A stretch of DNA of 64,000 nucleotides from Proteiniclasticum ruminis (GCF_900115135.1 NZ_FOVK01000007.1:1-64000); one strand, 5' to 3'. Counted from the stretch's first letter, positions 45,507-53,914 are shown. Notes: generated by a model not told the origin, from the letters alone. Translations and numbers: made by a program.

Positions 45507-46262
45507 TTATCTTCTGATTTCTATCCCTTGACTTTCATAAAGTGCAGCCAGCTCCTCTTCCAGGTCTCCTGCTGTGATGACTGCAGTGATTTCTTTCAGT
45601 GGAGCGATGACAGCCAGACTCACCTGCTGAAATTTTGATGCATCCAGCACTGCATACACTCTTGTCGCAGATGAAACCATGCTCTTCTTGGTCATGGCCT
45701 CTACAAAGTTCGGCGTCGTGATGCCTTCCTCTAAAGTGATTCCATTGGCTCCGATAAATGCCATATCTGCTTTGAAACCTCTCAGCATATTTTCTGCCAG
45801 GGTGCCCACCATGGCTCTGGTGTTTCCTCTTAACACACCACCAGTCAGAATCAGTTCAATGCCTTCTATCCCGCTGAGTTCTTCTGCAATATCCAGTCCG
45901 TTGGTGATGACGGTGAGTTTCTTATGGTGGATTCTTTTTGCAATCTCTAGGGTTGTGGTTCCTGTATCCAGGATTACGCTGTCCCCATCTTCCAATAGGG
46001 AAGCTGCCAATTCTCCAATGCGTTCTTTCTCGGTAAAGTGTGCTTCTTTCTTTTCCTGAAAGCTCTGCTCATAGCTTTTTCTCTGAACACCTACGGCTCC
46101 TCCATGGGTTCTTTTCAGAAGATTCTTCTCTTCCAGTTCCTGAAGATCTCTTCTGATGGTGGATTCAGATACCTCAAAACGTTCTGCCAGCTCCAGCACC
46201 TTAACACTTCTTCCATTCTCTACCATCTGCACAATCTTGTTTTGTCTTTCTTCTGCAAACAT
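45507..46262 (-). CDS. fruR: DeoR-family transcriptional regulator of the fru operon
   Basis: 251 residues. Residues 1-57 are a DeoR helix-turn-helix (ERQNKIVQMVENGRSVKVLE, then FEVSESTIRRDLQELEEKN). The rest is the sugar-phosphate sensor domain, with DGDSVILDTGTTTLEIAK near 95 and MAFIGANGITLEEGITTPN near 170. It is expected to repress the operon until fructose 1-phosphate appears. It is 17 nt from fruK and is the first gene, so it should regulate itself. Repeated GCTCGTT sites lie before it. Confidence 0.93.
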   Translation of the reverse strand: MFAEERQNKIVQMVENGRSVKVLELAERFEVSESTIRRDLQELEEKNLLKRTHGGAVGVQRKSYEQSFQEKKEAHFTEKERIGELAASLLEDGDSVILDTGTTTLEIAKRIHHKKLTVITNGLDIAEELSGIEGIELILTGGVLRGNTRAMVGTLAENMLRGFKADMAFIGANGITLEEGITTPNFVEAMTKKSMVSSATRVYAVLDASKFQQVSLAVIAPLKEITAVITAGDLEEELAALYESQGIEIRR

Positions 46263-46320
46263 AATCTTCCATCCTTTGCTCGTTTATTATTATTTGTGAT
46301 TGATTATGCTCGTTACGATT

Positions 46321-46349
46321 ATTTTATATGCGTGTTTATGATTAGTCAA
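46321..46349 (-). promoter_or_regulatory. Promoter of the fru operon
   Basis: On the minus strand TTGACT, 17-nt spacer, TAAAAT; about 60 nt before the fruR start. Confidence 0.8.
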
Positions 46350-46359
46350 TACGTTTTCA
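46346..46359 (-). promoter_or_regulatory. cre-like site overlapping the fru -35
   Basis: TGAAAACGTATTGA matches the CcpA-binding consensus TGWAARCGYTWNCW at 12 of 14 positions and covers most of the -35 hexamer, so CcpA binding would block the promoter. Confidence 0.6.
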
Positions 46360-46451
46360 TCGAAAATTCCAAAATATTTTCTCCTCATTCACGCATAAAC
46401 GAGCAAATTCTTTCATTTCTTTCATTCTATCACAGGTTCACTTTTCTCCAA

Positions 46452-46478
46452 AGAAAAAGCACCGGTCTTCCGATGCTT
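46452..46478 (-). terminator. Terminator after the DUF697-like gene
   Basis: On the minus strand AAGCATCGG / CCGGTGCTT with a 4-nt loop, then TTTCTTT. Confidence 0.75.
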
Positions 46479-46484
46479 CTATGT

Positions 46485-47441
46485 CTATTCTGTTTCCCGA
46501 TTCCCGCGGAAAATCTTTTTTGCGCTTCCCTTGGCTGCCTTCGCGAAGGCTTTGACAACTTTCCCTGAATTTTCTCTTACAATACTGCCCATGAGAGACA
46601 CCGCTTCCAGGGTAGCGCTTCTGCGCACCTCTTTCTTATCTGCTTTCACAAGGCTCTCTGAATATTTTTTCGCCATGGCGCCCACCCGAAGATAAAGAAA
46701 AGTGTTCATGGATCCTTCCGTAATAGAATTCACCAAAAGATTGGTCACATAGACCGTGCCAGGCAGAAGGCTTCCCAGGCTTCCGCCTAGGATCCCTGCA
46801 AGGACAGGCTCCAGCTGCTCATCCAGTAGATCTAGATCCTCAATGGATCTTGCCAGCATCACCGTGCCGAAAACATTGCTGTAAAGATAAATAAGTTCTC
46901 TTGCTGTCGGCTTCTGGTAGTAGATCCTAGCCACCTGGTAGATCATTTTCGTGAGGCTTACCATCATGAAAAGACCGTCTAAAGACCCATTCTGGGAGAT
47001 GGCAGTGGTCAGAAATACGGAGGATGCCCCTTCCCGTATTTTTTTATCAGCCTCCAGTCTCAAGATGCCCTGAGCTCTTATGACATCCTCCACGATCTGA
47101 TTTTCCTCTCCAAAGACAAACCCGGATTCGAGAAGTGCTGGATTTTTTCTCATCCTTTCTTTCAGATGAAGAAGATATCTTCTGTATTCTTCCCCTTCAG
47201 TACTTTCCGGAAACTGAGGTTTCCTTCTTAAAGAAAGAAAGAGAGAAAGTGGAACGCCCAAAAGGATCCCAAAGAGCAGGATCACAAGGACCAAAGCAGT
47301 GTACCCGATATAAGGGTGTATGCTGTATGCATTCCGGTAAAGTGCTCCCGTTTCATTGAAAAGGACCAAAAGAAAAAGAAGAAAAAGCGCAAGTGAAAGG
47401 AAGGTCAGTCCTTTTTTCAAACTGCTCCACAAGTCTTCCAA
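46485..47441 (-). CDS. DUF697/YcjF-like membrane protein
   Basis: 318 residues from a TTG start; GAGGATGTG precedes it. Two membrane segments near the N-terminus (about 12-30 and 45-68) are followed by a charged region. A hydrophobic helical core then runs from about residue 130 to 250 (ISQNGSLDGLFMMVSLTKMIYQVARIYYQ, given here in two parts: SQNGSLDGLFMM and TKMIYQVARIYY), the pattern of DUF697. The end is basic (about 260-318). The family is often next to dynamin-like or GTPase genes, but none is here. Function unknown. Confidence 0.6.
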   Translation of the reverse strand: MEDLWSSLKKGLTFLSLALFLLFLLVLFNETGALYRNAYSIHPYIGYTALVLVILLFGILLGVPLSLFLSLRRKPQFPESTEGEEYRRYLLHLKERMRKNPALLESGFVFGEENQIVEDVIRAQGILRLEADKKIREGASSVFLTTAISQNGSLDGLFMMVSLTKMIYQVARIYYQKPTARELIYLYSNVFGTVMLARSIEDLDLLDEQLEPVLAGILGGSLGSLLPGTVYVTNLLVNSITEGSMNTFLYLRVGAMAKKYSESLVKADKKEVRRSATLEAVSLMGSIVRENSGKVVKAFAKAAKGSAKKIFRGNRETE

Positions 47442-47526
47442 TGTATCACATCCTCACTATTTTCTTTCAGTATAATCTAATCTCTGCCTTTTTCACAATA
47501 AATGGAAAAACAAGAAGAAGATCCCC

Positions 47527-47560
47527 AAAAAAGAAGAAGGATGAACGTACCATCCTCCTT
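47527..47560 (-). terminator. Terminator after the mhq-type operon
   Basis: On the minus strand AAGGAGGATG / CATCCTTCTT with a 7-nt loop, followed by CTTTTTTG. Confidence 0.8.
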
Positions 47561-47577
47561 TTCTTAAGCCTTATTAA

Positions 47578-48567
47578 CTACATCTTCTCATATTCTTTTT
47601 CAAAGGTTTTGGTGCTTCTCACAGTATCCAGCGGCCTTACAAGACGCTCAATCTCTTCTCTCTGCCCCTCAAAGTAAGGTGGAAGCGACAGCTTTTCTCC
47701 TACGGTTTCATAAGGCTCATCCTGCAAGAACCCAGGTCCGTCTGTGGCAAGCTCAAAGAGGATCCCACGGTCCACACTGGCATAGAGGGAACCAAAATAG
47801 AATCTCTCCACAAATCCGGAGTTTCTCAGTCCAAATCCCTGATACCGTTCAATCCATTGCTCCAGCTCTTTTTTATCCTCTACCCGGAAGGCCACATGGT
47901 GTACCGTACCATAGCCTTGTCTTGCAAAACCGGATTTTTTATCCTCTTCCACAATGACGCTGGCTCCATTTCCACCTTCACCCATTTCAAAGAGATGGAA
48001 AGCCTCTTCAGCAGCAATCTCTCTCATCATGTAGACCTGCTCCAGAATCTGCTTGAAATAGCTGTACTCTGGAATTCTGATAAAGATCGGACCAAGTCCT
48101 GTGATGGCATACTCCAGTGGAATGGGCCCTTTTTCCCAGGGTGTTCCTGATGGAACTCCTTCATTCTTCTCATCAGAAATGAGCATATACTTCTGATCGT
48201 CAAAATCTGAGAAATAGAGGACTTTCTTTCCGAAGAACTCTGTGATCCCTTCATGAGAAACCTTCAGCCTGCTAAACCTGCTTGCCCAATACTTCAGAGC
48301 CTCGTCAGTCGGAACTCTAAAAGAGGTCCTCGCGATCTCATTTGTTCCGTGGGTTCCTTTGGAAATCCCTGGGAAATCAAAGAACGTCATATCTGTTCCT
48401 GCACTCCCCTTATCGTCTGCAAAAAACAGATGGTAGGTCTGGATGTCATCCTGATTCACGGTTTTTTTCACCAACCTAAGTCCTAGAGTATAGGTGAAAA
48501 ACTCATAGATTTTTTCTGCGCTGCTGGTGATGGCGGTGACGTGGTGTATTCCTTTTAACTGATTCAT
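47578..48567 (-). CDS. Ring-cleaving dioxygenase of the VOC family (MhqO-type), copy 1
   Basis: 329 residues; ATG after TTTGGAGGAATGAACA. Two VOC/glyoxalase modules: the first begins KGIHHVTAITSSAEKIYEF with the metal His, the second has GYGTVHHVAFRVEDKKELE near 230 and ends with GILFELATDGPGF, whose Glu is a metal ligand. Bacillus relatives MhqA/MhqE/MhqO are hydroquinone or thiol-adduct dioxygenases induced by quinones. It is the last gene of the group controlled by the MarR protein at 50.2 kb. Substrate not established. Confidence 0.88.
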   Translation of the reverse strand: MNQLKGIHHVTAITSSAEKIYEFFTYTLGLRLVKKTVNQDDIQTYHLFFADDKGSAGTDMTFFDFPGISKGTHGTNEIARTSFRVPTDEALKYWASRFSRLKVSHEGITEFFGKKVLYFSDFDDQKYMLISDEKNEGVPSGTPWEKGPIPLEYAITGLGPIFIRIPEYSYFKQILEQVYMMREIAAEEAFHLFEMGEGGNGASVIVEEDKKSGFARQGYGTVHHVAFRVEDKKELEQWIERYQGFGLRNSGFVERFYFGSLYASVDRGILFELATDGPGFLQDEPYETVGEKLSLPPYFEGQREEIERLVRPLDTVRSTKTFEKEYEKM

Positions 48568-48617
48568 TGTTCATTCCTCCAAATTATCATTTTTATCACA
48601 TATTGTCATATTATTCT

Positions 48618-49226
48618 TTACTCTGGTCTTTCCAAATGGATCGTCTCTCCCAAAGTGCTGTAGTTTGCTCCTGCAAGCCTCGCCACAGGATCATACGCAT
48701 CCATTCGGATTCTTCCTTCGTCATGGATCTCCTCGGAAAGATGCGCATAAACCACTTTACCAAGAAGAAGATCCGCAGTGGTTTTTCTATCTTCTTTTAT
48801 CTCCAGATGGTCATAGAGTATACATTCCATCCGGACCTTGGCCTCCGAAACTCCTGGCACGGAAATTTTCCTGCTCTTCTTGATGCTGAGACCTGTTTTC
48901 TCGATCTCGCTTTCTTCCGGCGGCAGAGAAGCGGCGCTCCCATTCACTGCAGTGAGATTCGTCTTATCCACACCATGAACCACAAACTCTTTCTGGCACA
49001 GAATATTTCTGGCCGTATCCTTCATAACTCCGTTTTTTCTTTGAATGGAAAGAGAAATCAAAGGCGGTACCGTGGATACAATACTGAAATAGCTGAAAGG
49101 TGCTCCGTTAAGCACTCCTTTCTCCGATAGGGAAGTCACAAAAGCAATGGGCCTAGGCACTATGGTGCCTGTGAATAGCTTGTATACCTCCCGCTCCGAT
49201 AGAGTGCTCAAGTCTTTTTCAATCAT
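48618..49226 (-). CDS. Flavin reductase family protein
   Basis: 202 residues, start codon overlapping the stop of the upstream dioxygenase by 4 nt (ATGA). The split-barrel FMN domain is seen from LFTGTIVPRPIAFVTSLSEKG-like sequence at residues 15-35 (key part IVPRPIAFVTS) through APFSYFSIVSTVPPLISLSI near 55 to AGANYSTLGETIHL near the end. Members transfer electrons from NAD(P)H to flavin, or bind FMN in other reductases. Its place between two ring-cleaving dioxygenases suggests it reduces quinones or supplies reduced flavin during electrophile stress. Confidence 0.88.
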   Translation of the reverse strand: MIEKDLSTLSEREVYKLFTGTIVPRPIAFVTSLSEKGVLNGAPFSYFSIVSTVPPLISLSIQRKNGVMKDTARNILCQKEFVVHGVDKTNLTAVNGSAASLPPEESEIEKTGLSIKKSRKISVPGVSEAKVRMECILYDHLEIKEDRKTTADLLLGKVVYAHLSEEIHDEGRIRMDAYDPVARLAGANYSTLGETIHLERPE

Positions 49227-50140
49227 TTTGTCACCTTCTCTCTCAGCGGTATGAGGTGTTTCGTGAGCTCTTCTCTTCTTTTCTCATACTGTACTGGCAG
49301 TTTCAGAGTCTCGCCCAGAGAGGAAAGAGGTTCATCCACTGAAAAACCAGCGGTATCTGTGGCAATCTCAAATAGGATTCCTCCACCTTCTCTAAAATAG
49401 ATGGCGTTGAAGTAGTTTCTGTCCTTCACTTCGGTCACATAATGCCCCTTATCTGCCACATGACTTTGCCAGGAAAGATGGTCCTCGTCGTCCTGGGATC
49501 GAAAGGCGATGTGATGCACTGTCCCCACAGAAAACTCACCCCGTTCATAGCGTCTCTTATCCACATCGATGATGTTTCCCAGATCCGCCTCGCTGCGAAG
49601 CCTCACATAGGTCTCATCTTCTTGTATTTTTTCATAACCCATGGTTTCTGTAAGCGCTCTTATGGTCTTCTCTGGGACTACGGATAAAAGCACTGCACCT
49701 GAAAACCCTAGGATCCCAACACTTTCATCCTGTGATCTCTGAGGCAGCTTTCTTTCTGTAAACTCCAGATGGAGTCCATGGACATCTTCAAACCCAAGGT
49801 ACCGTTCTCCCAAACGCTCCGTATACTGAAATGAGATGCCAAAGCCTCTCAATCTCTTCTCCCAAAAGGACAAGGAACCTTCTGGCACCGCATAGACAGT
49901 GGTACCTACCTGTCCGCCACCTCTTTTTCCCTTTCTGGCACCAGGCCAAGGGAAAAAAGTGATGATGGTGCCTGGATCTGCTGTCTCATTGCCAAAATAA
50001 AGATGATATGTACCAGGATCATCAAAGTTCACCGTCTGTTTCACCAGCATTAGGCCCAGAACCGTCTCATAAAAGTGAAGATTCTCCCTGGGATCTCCCA
50101 CGATGGCGGTGATGTGATGGATTCCTTTTGTTTTTTTCAT
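49223..50140 (-). CDS. Ring-cleaving dioxygenase of the VOC family (MhqO-type), copy 2
   Basis: 305 residues from the ATG 8 nt after GGAG (GTG three codons earlier not used). Same two-module layout as the copy at 47.6 kb: KGIHHITAIVGDPRENLHFYE-type start (metal His in GIHHITAI), FSVGTVHHIAFRSQDDED near 210 and GGILFEIATDTAGF near 265 with the Glu ligand. The two copies are clearly paralogous but diverged. It is first after the regulator, with a palindromic operator 30 nt before its start. Confidence 0.88.
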   Translation of the reverse strand: MKKTKGIHHITAIVGDPRENLHFYETVLGLMLVKQTVNFDDPGTYHLYFGNETADPGTIITFFPWPGARKGKRGGGQVGTTVYAVPEGSLSFWEKRLRGFGISFQYTERLGERYLGFEDVHGLHLEFTERKLPQRSQDESVGILGFSGAVLLSVVPEKTIRALTETMGYEKIQEDETYVRLRSEADLGNIIDVDKRRYERGEFSVGTVHHIAFRSQDDEDHLSWQSHVADKGHYVTEVKDRNYFNAIYFREGGGILFEIATDTAGFSVDEPLSSLGETLKLPVQYEKRREELTKHLIPLREKVTK

Positions 50141-50169
50141 AGTGCTCACTCCATTAATTCAAACTCGTA

Positions 50170-50187
50170 TATCTCTAATTCGAGATA
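50170..50187. promoter_or_regulatory. MhqR-type operator before the dioxygenase gene
   Basis: TATCTCTAATTCGAGATA, a palindrome with one mismatched pair, of the form of the Bacillus MhqR box (ATCTcgaAtTCgAGAT). It lies between the regulator stop and the dioxygenase start. Confidence 0.75.
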
Positions 50188-50201
50188 TTGTGGTAAATTT
50201 T

Positions 50202-50651
50202 TTATGCTTCTTTTGCATGAAATCCCAGCTTTTTCAGTTGGGTTAACAGCACTTCCTTCTCTTCCAGCGGAAGACCTCCCATGATTCTTGCAATGGTTTC
50301 CTGATGCTGGGGAAATATATCATCCATGAACCTCTTTCCTTCCTCCGTGATCGACGCAAAGGTAATTCTGCGGTCCTCAGGTGAAGGCACTCGCTTTAAG
50401 AAATTCTTCTTCTCCAGCTTATCCACCACATAAGTGATGCTGCTGCTGGAAATAAGAACCTTCTCTCCAATCTTCTGGATGGGCTGCTCTCCTTTGCTGT
50501 AGATGAACTCCAGCACTGCAAACTCCGTGGTGTTCAGTCCATAACGTCGTATGTCTTTCTCCACACTTTTCTTGATGGCATCCAGGGTTCTTGTGAGAAC
50601 AACAAAGAGTTTCAAGGATATCTCCTCCTCTTTTCTGGTCTCTATGCCCAT
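50202..50651 (-). CDS. mhqR: MarR-family regulator, MhqR-like
   Basis: 149 residues. A winged helix-turn-helix of the MarR family: LNTTEFAVLEFIYSKGEQ, then QKIGEKVLISSSSITYVVDKLEKKN (recognition helix about residues 65-80), and the wing KRVPSPEDRRITFASITEEG. No conserved early cysteine is seen, so sensing probably differs from OhrR. It should repress the downstream dioxygenase-reductase genes and itself, since one palindromic box touches its own promoter. Confidence 0.85.
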   Translation of the reverse strand: MGIETRKEEEISLKLFVVLTRTLDAIKKSVEKDIRRYGLNTTEFAVLEFIYSKGEQPIQKIGEKVLISSSSITYVVDKLEKKNFLKRVPSPEDRRITFASITEEGKRFMDDIFPQHQETIARIMGGLPLEEKEVLLTQLKKLGFHAKEA

Positions 50652-50683
50652 ACGGATCCCCCCCTTTTTATCTTCAATTCATT

Positions 50684-50701
50684 TATCTTTGATTCGAGAT
50701 A
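50684..50701. promoter_or_regulatory. MhqR-type operator at the regulator's own promoter
   Basis: TATCTTTGATTCGAGATA, a near-palindrome matching the box at 50170 in 16 of 18 positions; it abuts the -10 hexamer on the downstream side, a classic repressor position. Confidence 0.75.
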
Positions 50702-50730
50702 ATTGTACCCAATTTGATAGATTCTGTCAA
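50702..50730 (-). promoter_or_regulatory. Promoter of the mhqR operon
   Basis: On the minus strand TTGACA, 17-nt spacer, TACAAT, about 50 nt before the regulator start. Confidence 0.85.
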
Positions 50731-50756
50731 GCCCTATTTCATACATAAAAAACTGA

Positions 50757-50790
50757 AGTAAAAAAGAGCTCAGCGCAGGCCAAGCTCTTC
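50757..50790 (-). terminator. Terminator after the DHHW gene
   Basis: On the minus strand AAGAGCT / AGCTCTT, 12-nt loop with some pairing, then TTTTTTA. Confidence 0.75.
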
Positions 50791-50828
50791 TGTCACACTA
50801 GTGTTTATCACTGTGCAGCGTATTCTTT

Positions 50829-51947
50829 CTATTTTGCTAGTTTTATGAGATTTTCATCTTCACCCACGCTGTCCATACCATAGATACAAAGCACCCGGTC
50901 AAATCCATTCTCTTCCAGATACTCAGAAAGAGGCAGATTGAAGTAGCGAAGATCCAGATAATGGACTTCCTTGAAGGTGTCCACGAGAAATGGCGACATG
51001 GCATTGGCATTGCTGTCTTTGAGCACCAGCACCTTTTCGTCATAGAGCGCATCCTCATTTCTGATTTCGATGAGGGGATCATTTCCGTTTAAGTACGCCG
51101 CATATTTATCTCTGGTACTGAGCCTCTCCTCAAAGATGATCCGGTCCTCCTGGACTTCTGTGGCCGGATAATACACCTTCAGATCAGCTGCCTCTGCTTC
51201 ATAATAGATAAAGGGTTCGCTGCCTGCGATGTTTCCTCTGAACTTGGAATAGAACGTCCCTTGGAATCCTTCCACCAGAACAGGTTCATAGGACGCAAGC
51301 TTTACAGGCTGAAGATCCATGCTCTCCATGAGCGCTTTGTACCCTTCATAGGCTCCCCGCTGAGTCCAGTGGTGATCTGTTCTGAAATATATCCCTTCCC
51401 CCCGATGAGGCGACAGCACCTCTATGCCATGGGGTGCTCCTGTAGGCTTCAGTATCTTCATGATCTCTTCGTAATACTTTCCCTCCTTCAAGGGGGTGTA
51501 ATACCTGGGAAGATGTTCTGTCAGCACCAGCTGGGAGGGAGGAACAATGAAGATGCCAACGGGCAGACTGCTTTCATCGCTTACAGCAATCAGTGCATCC
51601 AGATTCTTCTTGAAGATGGTTTCCTGATAGTTTTTTGCCTTCCCAAAAAGGTATCCATCTTTCCCGTAGTAGATGCCATTATTCTCTTTTTTCTGAAGCA
51701 GGACCTCAAGATCCGACTTCAGATTGATGAAACTCTCCCTCAGCGGAAACTGGTCCTGCACAAAGGCTTCCAGCCGCTCTGCCAGTACTCCGGATTTCAG
51801 AAGGTCTTTATCGATCTTCACTGTGGAGGTCAGATATCTGTTTTCAAGATCCGAGAATATCCTTTTCTCCAGCAGCACATTGCTTAGAAGAGGCAGAAAC
51901 AGAAGGCCCAACAGAATGATGAGATAGATTCTTTTGTTTTTTATCAT
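50829..51947 (-). CDS. DHHW family protein (AlgJ/AlgX-like O-acetylation partner)
   Basis: 372 residues; ATG after AGGAGATTGCT. An uncleaved N-terminal anchor (about residues 5-25) places the rest outside the cell. The SGNH-like hydrolase signature DHHW is present in YFRTDHHWTQRG (about residues 189-195), and the serine in VLKDSNANAMSPFL (about 310) should be the nucleophile. In alginate and related systems such proteins transfer acetyl groups moved across the membrane by an MBOAT partner. It is 9 nt downstream of that MBOAT gene. The polymer it modifies is unknown. Confidence 0.88.
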   Translation of the reverse strand: MIKNKRIYLIILLGLLFLPLLSNVLLEKRIFSDLENRYLTSTVKIDKDLLKSGVLAERLEAFVQDQFPLRESFINLKSDLEVLLQKKENNGIYYGKDGYLFGKAKNYQETIFKKNLDALIAVSDESSLPVGIFIVPPSQLVLTEHLPRYYTPLKEGKYYEEIMKILKPTGAPHGIEVLSPHRGEGIYFRTDHHWTQRGAYEGYKALMESMDLQPVKLASYEPVLVEGFQGTFYSKFRGNIAGSEPFIYYEAEAADLKVYYPATEVQEDRIIFEERLSTRDKYAAYLNGNDPLIEIRNEDALYDEKVLVLKDSNANAMSPFLVDTFKEVHYLDLRYFNLPLSEYLEENGFDRVLCIYGMDSVGEDENLIKLAK

Positions 51948-51956
51948 AGCAATCTC

Positions 51957-53351
51957 CTAAAATCTGAAATAAAGGAAGGGATTATATGCGCCATCCACGA
52001 TGTATGCCAGACAAAGAATAAAAAGAACGCCTTCCAGTGCTGCAAAAATCACATGGCTTTCTTTTTTCATCTTGAGTCTCCGGTAGGCTCTGTAAGGGTA
52101 TGGGGTTGAGGCCACAGCAAGCAGTAATAACAACAGACTGTATCGGGACACATAAAATGGAAACAGGCTGTCGCTGAAAGCGTTCTGGAAAAGCATCGCT
52201 TTCAGGTACCCGAAAAGGTGAGAAAGGTCCTCCAGGGCAAACACCGCAAAACTGAGCCCCAGAATGGTCAGGGTATAGATGCGCCTTACTGCGGAGTTTG
52301 TTTTGGACAGCACCTCCAGAAGAAAGGTCTTCTCAAAAAGAAGAACAACCGCAAAAATTGCCCCCCACAGCAGATAGTTCCAGGCAGCGCCGTGCCAGAA
52401 CCCTGTCAGGAGCCAAACGATGGCGATGTTTCTAAGAGTCTTCACCTTCCCTTTCCGATTTCCGCCCAAGGGGATATAGACGTATTCCCGGAACCAGCTG
52501 CCAAGGCTCATATGCCATCTGCGCCAAAACTCTGTGATGCTCTGGGACGTAAGAGGATAATTGAAGTTCTCCAGAAAATCAAACCCAAAGATCTTTCCAA
52601 GGCCAATAGCCATGTCGGAATAGCCGCTGAAATCAAAATAGATCTGAAATATAAAGGCTGCTGCACCAAGCCAGGACGTGACAAAGGTCAGATCCCCCAC
52701 GGGAAGTGACCTCACCTCTTCCCATAGCAGCCCGATGCTGTTTGCAAGAAGAACCTTTTTACCAAGTCCAAAGATAAACCGTTCAATCCCTTCTCTCAGC
52801 GTACGCTCTGTAATCTCGCGGTTCATGAGCTGCTTCTCCACATCTTTGTAAATGACAATGGGACCTGCAATGAGCTGGGGAAACATGGACACATAAGCGC
52901 CAAAGGTGATGAGATTCTTCTGGGCTTTCGTGTTGCCACGGTAGACATCAATACTGTAAGACATGGTCTGGAACGTGAAGAAAGAGATGCCCACAGGAAG
53001 AGCGACTCTCAAAAGCGGGATCTCCCATCCGAACACAGCATTCATGTTGGTCAGGAAAAAATCTCCATACTTAAAAAAGCCCAAAAGCCCCAAATTTAAA
53101 GTTATGGACACTATGAGAAAGAATCTGGTCAGCACCTTATTTTCTCGGAACTTCTCAATCATCAGTCCATTGGTGTAATCAATAAGGATGGAAAGAATCA
53201 TCATGGTAATGTAGATGGGTTCGCCAAAACCATAGAAGATGAGACTGACCAGAAGCAGCAGCCCATTTCTGGCTCTCTTCGGTACAGTGTAGTAAAGCAG
53301 TAGGGTGATGGGCAGAAAGTAAAAGATAAAAGTGATACTGGAAAAAACCAT
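51957..53351 (-). CDS. MBOAT family O-acyltransferase (AlgI/DltB-like)
   Basis: 464 residues; ATG after GAGGAGCTCCTG. About eleven membrane segments. The signature region WRRWHMSLGSWFREYVYIPLGG (given in parts: FWRRWHMSLGSWF, REYVYIPLGGNRKG, about residues 280-310) and the catalytic histidine in WLLTGFWHGAAWNYLLWG near 335 are clear. Such proteins carry acyl groups from cytosol to extracellular polymers. Its partner DHHW protein follows. A hairpin terminator separates it from the upstream DUF4358 gene, so part of its transcription may be attenuated. Confidence 0.93.
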   Translation of the reverse strand: MVFSSITFIFYFLPITLLLYYTVPKRARNGLLLLVSLIFYGFGEPIYITMMILSILIDYTNGLMIEKFRENKVLTRFFLIVSITLNLGLLGFFKYGDFFLTNMNAVFGWEIPLLRVALPVGISFFTFQTMSYSIDVYRGNTKAQKNLITFGAYVSMFPQLIAGPIVIYKDVEKQLMNREITERTLREGIERFIFGLGKKVLLANSIGLLWEEVRSLPVGDLTFVTSWLGAAAFIFQIYFDFSGYSDMAIGLGKIFGFDFLENFNYPLTSQSITEFWRRWHMSLGSWFREYVYIPLGGNRKGKVKTLRNIAIVWLLTGFWHGAAWNYLLWGAIFAVVLLFEKTFLLEVLSKTNSAVRRIYTLTILGLSFAVFALEDLSHLFGYLKAMLFQNAFSDSLFPFYVSRYSLLLLLLAVASTPYPYRAYRRLKMKKESHVIFAALEGVLFILCLAYIVDGAYNPFLYFRF

Positions 53352-53373
53352 CAGGAGCTCCTCATTTCTGTGA

Positions 53374-53406
53374 AAAAAAGCTTATACTCCCATATAAGCT
53401 TTTTTC
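53374..53406. terminator. Terminator between DUF4358 and MBOAT genes
   Basis: Stem AAAAGCTTATA / TATAAGCTTTT with a 6-nt loop and T-runs on both strands. It would end or reduce transcription after the DUF4358 gene before the MBOAT gene is reached. Confidence 0.75.
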
Positions 53407-53425
53407 TTCATTCATTCTCTATATT

Positions 53426-53914
53426 TTATTTGAAGAAATCCTGGAAGATTTCTTTTGCGTCCGCTGAATTTTCATGGATGATGAAAATAGCATACTTGCC
53501 GTTGGATTCCGCATAATAGTTCTTAGCGTTCTCATACTGGTCGGGAAGATACTGCTCAAAGCTCTTCTGAACATCTCCCGCTCTTTTTTCAATGGCAGCC
53601 ATGACTTTTTCCATGTCTTTCACATCTTTCACTTTGAACACGGAATGTTCCTGTGTCGTGACGTTCATCATAGGCACATTGGCATCATATTCTTCCAGAA
53701 TGGATGCATCCAGTCCATAAAACTGCTGCAGGGTTTCAGCGTCCAGTTTGATCATAGAGCCATACTCCAATTTTTCTGTGACCTTCTGGGTGATTTCCTC
53801 CACCTTCACATTCACTTCTTCGTTTCCAGGTGTTTCTTCTGTTTTTTCTCCGCAGGCTGTCAGCCCAAGTACCATTATACTGGCTAAAACCAGTCCCAGT
53901 AATCTCTTTTTCAT
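53426..53914 (-). CDS. DUF4358 lipoprotein
   Basis: 162 residues from the ATG after GGAGGATCTT. Lipoprotein signal ending in LTAC (lipobox). The mature part has the DUF4358 layout: MIKLDAETLQQFYGLD near 60, then YDANVPMMNVTTQEHSVFKVKD and a helical end with KSFEQYLPDQYENAK and GKYAIFIIHEN. DUF4358 genes often sit beside MBOAT and DHHW genes in Clostridia, as here, so a role in assembling or modifying the same extracellular polymer is likely. TATAAT is seen about 42 nt upstream but without a clear -35. Confidence 0.85.
   Translation of the reverse strand: MKKRLLGLVLASIMVLGLTACGEKTEETPGNEEVNVKVEEITQKVTEKLEYGSMIKLDAETLQQFYGLDASILEEYDANVPMMNVTTQEHSVFKVKDVKDMEKVMAAIEKRAGDVQKSFEQYLPDQYENAKNYYAESNGKYAIFIIHENSADAKEIFQDFFK

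Larger units (their letters stand above)
46275..46410. promoter_or_regulatory. FruR operator repeats
   Basis: GCTCGTT occurs on the plus strand inside TTTGCTCGTTTATTA (46275-46289) and ATTATGCTCGTTACG (46303-46317), and inverted as CATAAACGAGCAAATT around 46394-46409. Two copies lie downstream of the promoter and one upstream. DeoR-family repressors bind such repeated short sites; assignment to FruR is by position. Confidence 0.65.
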
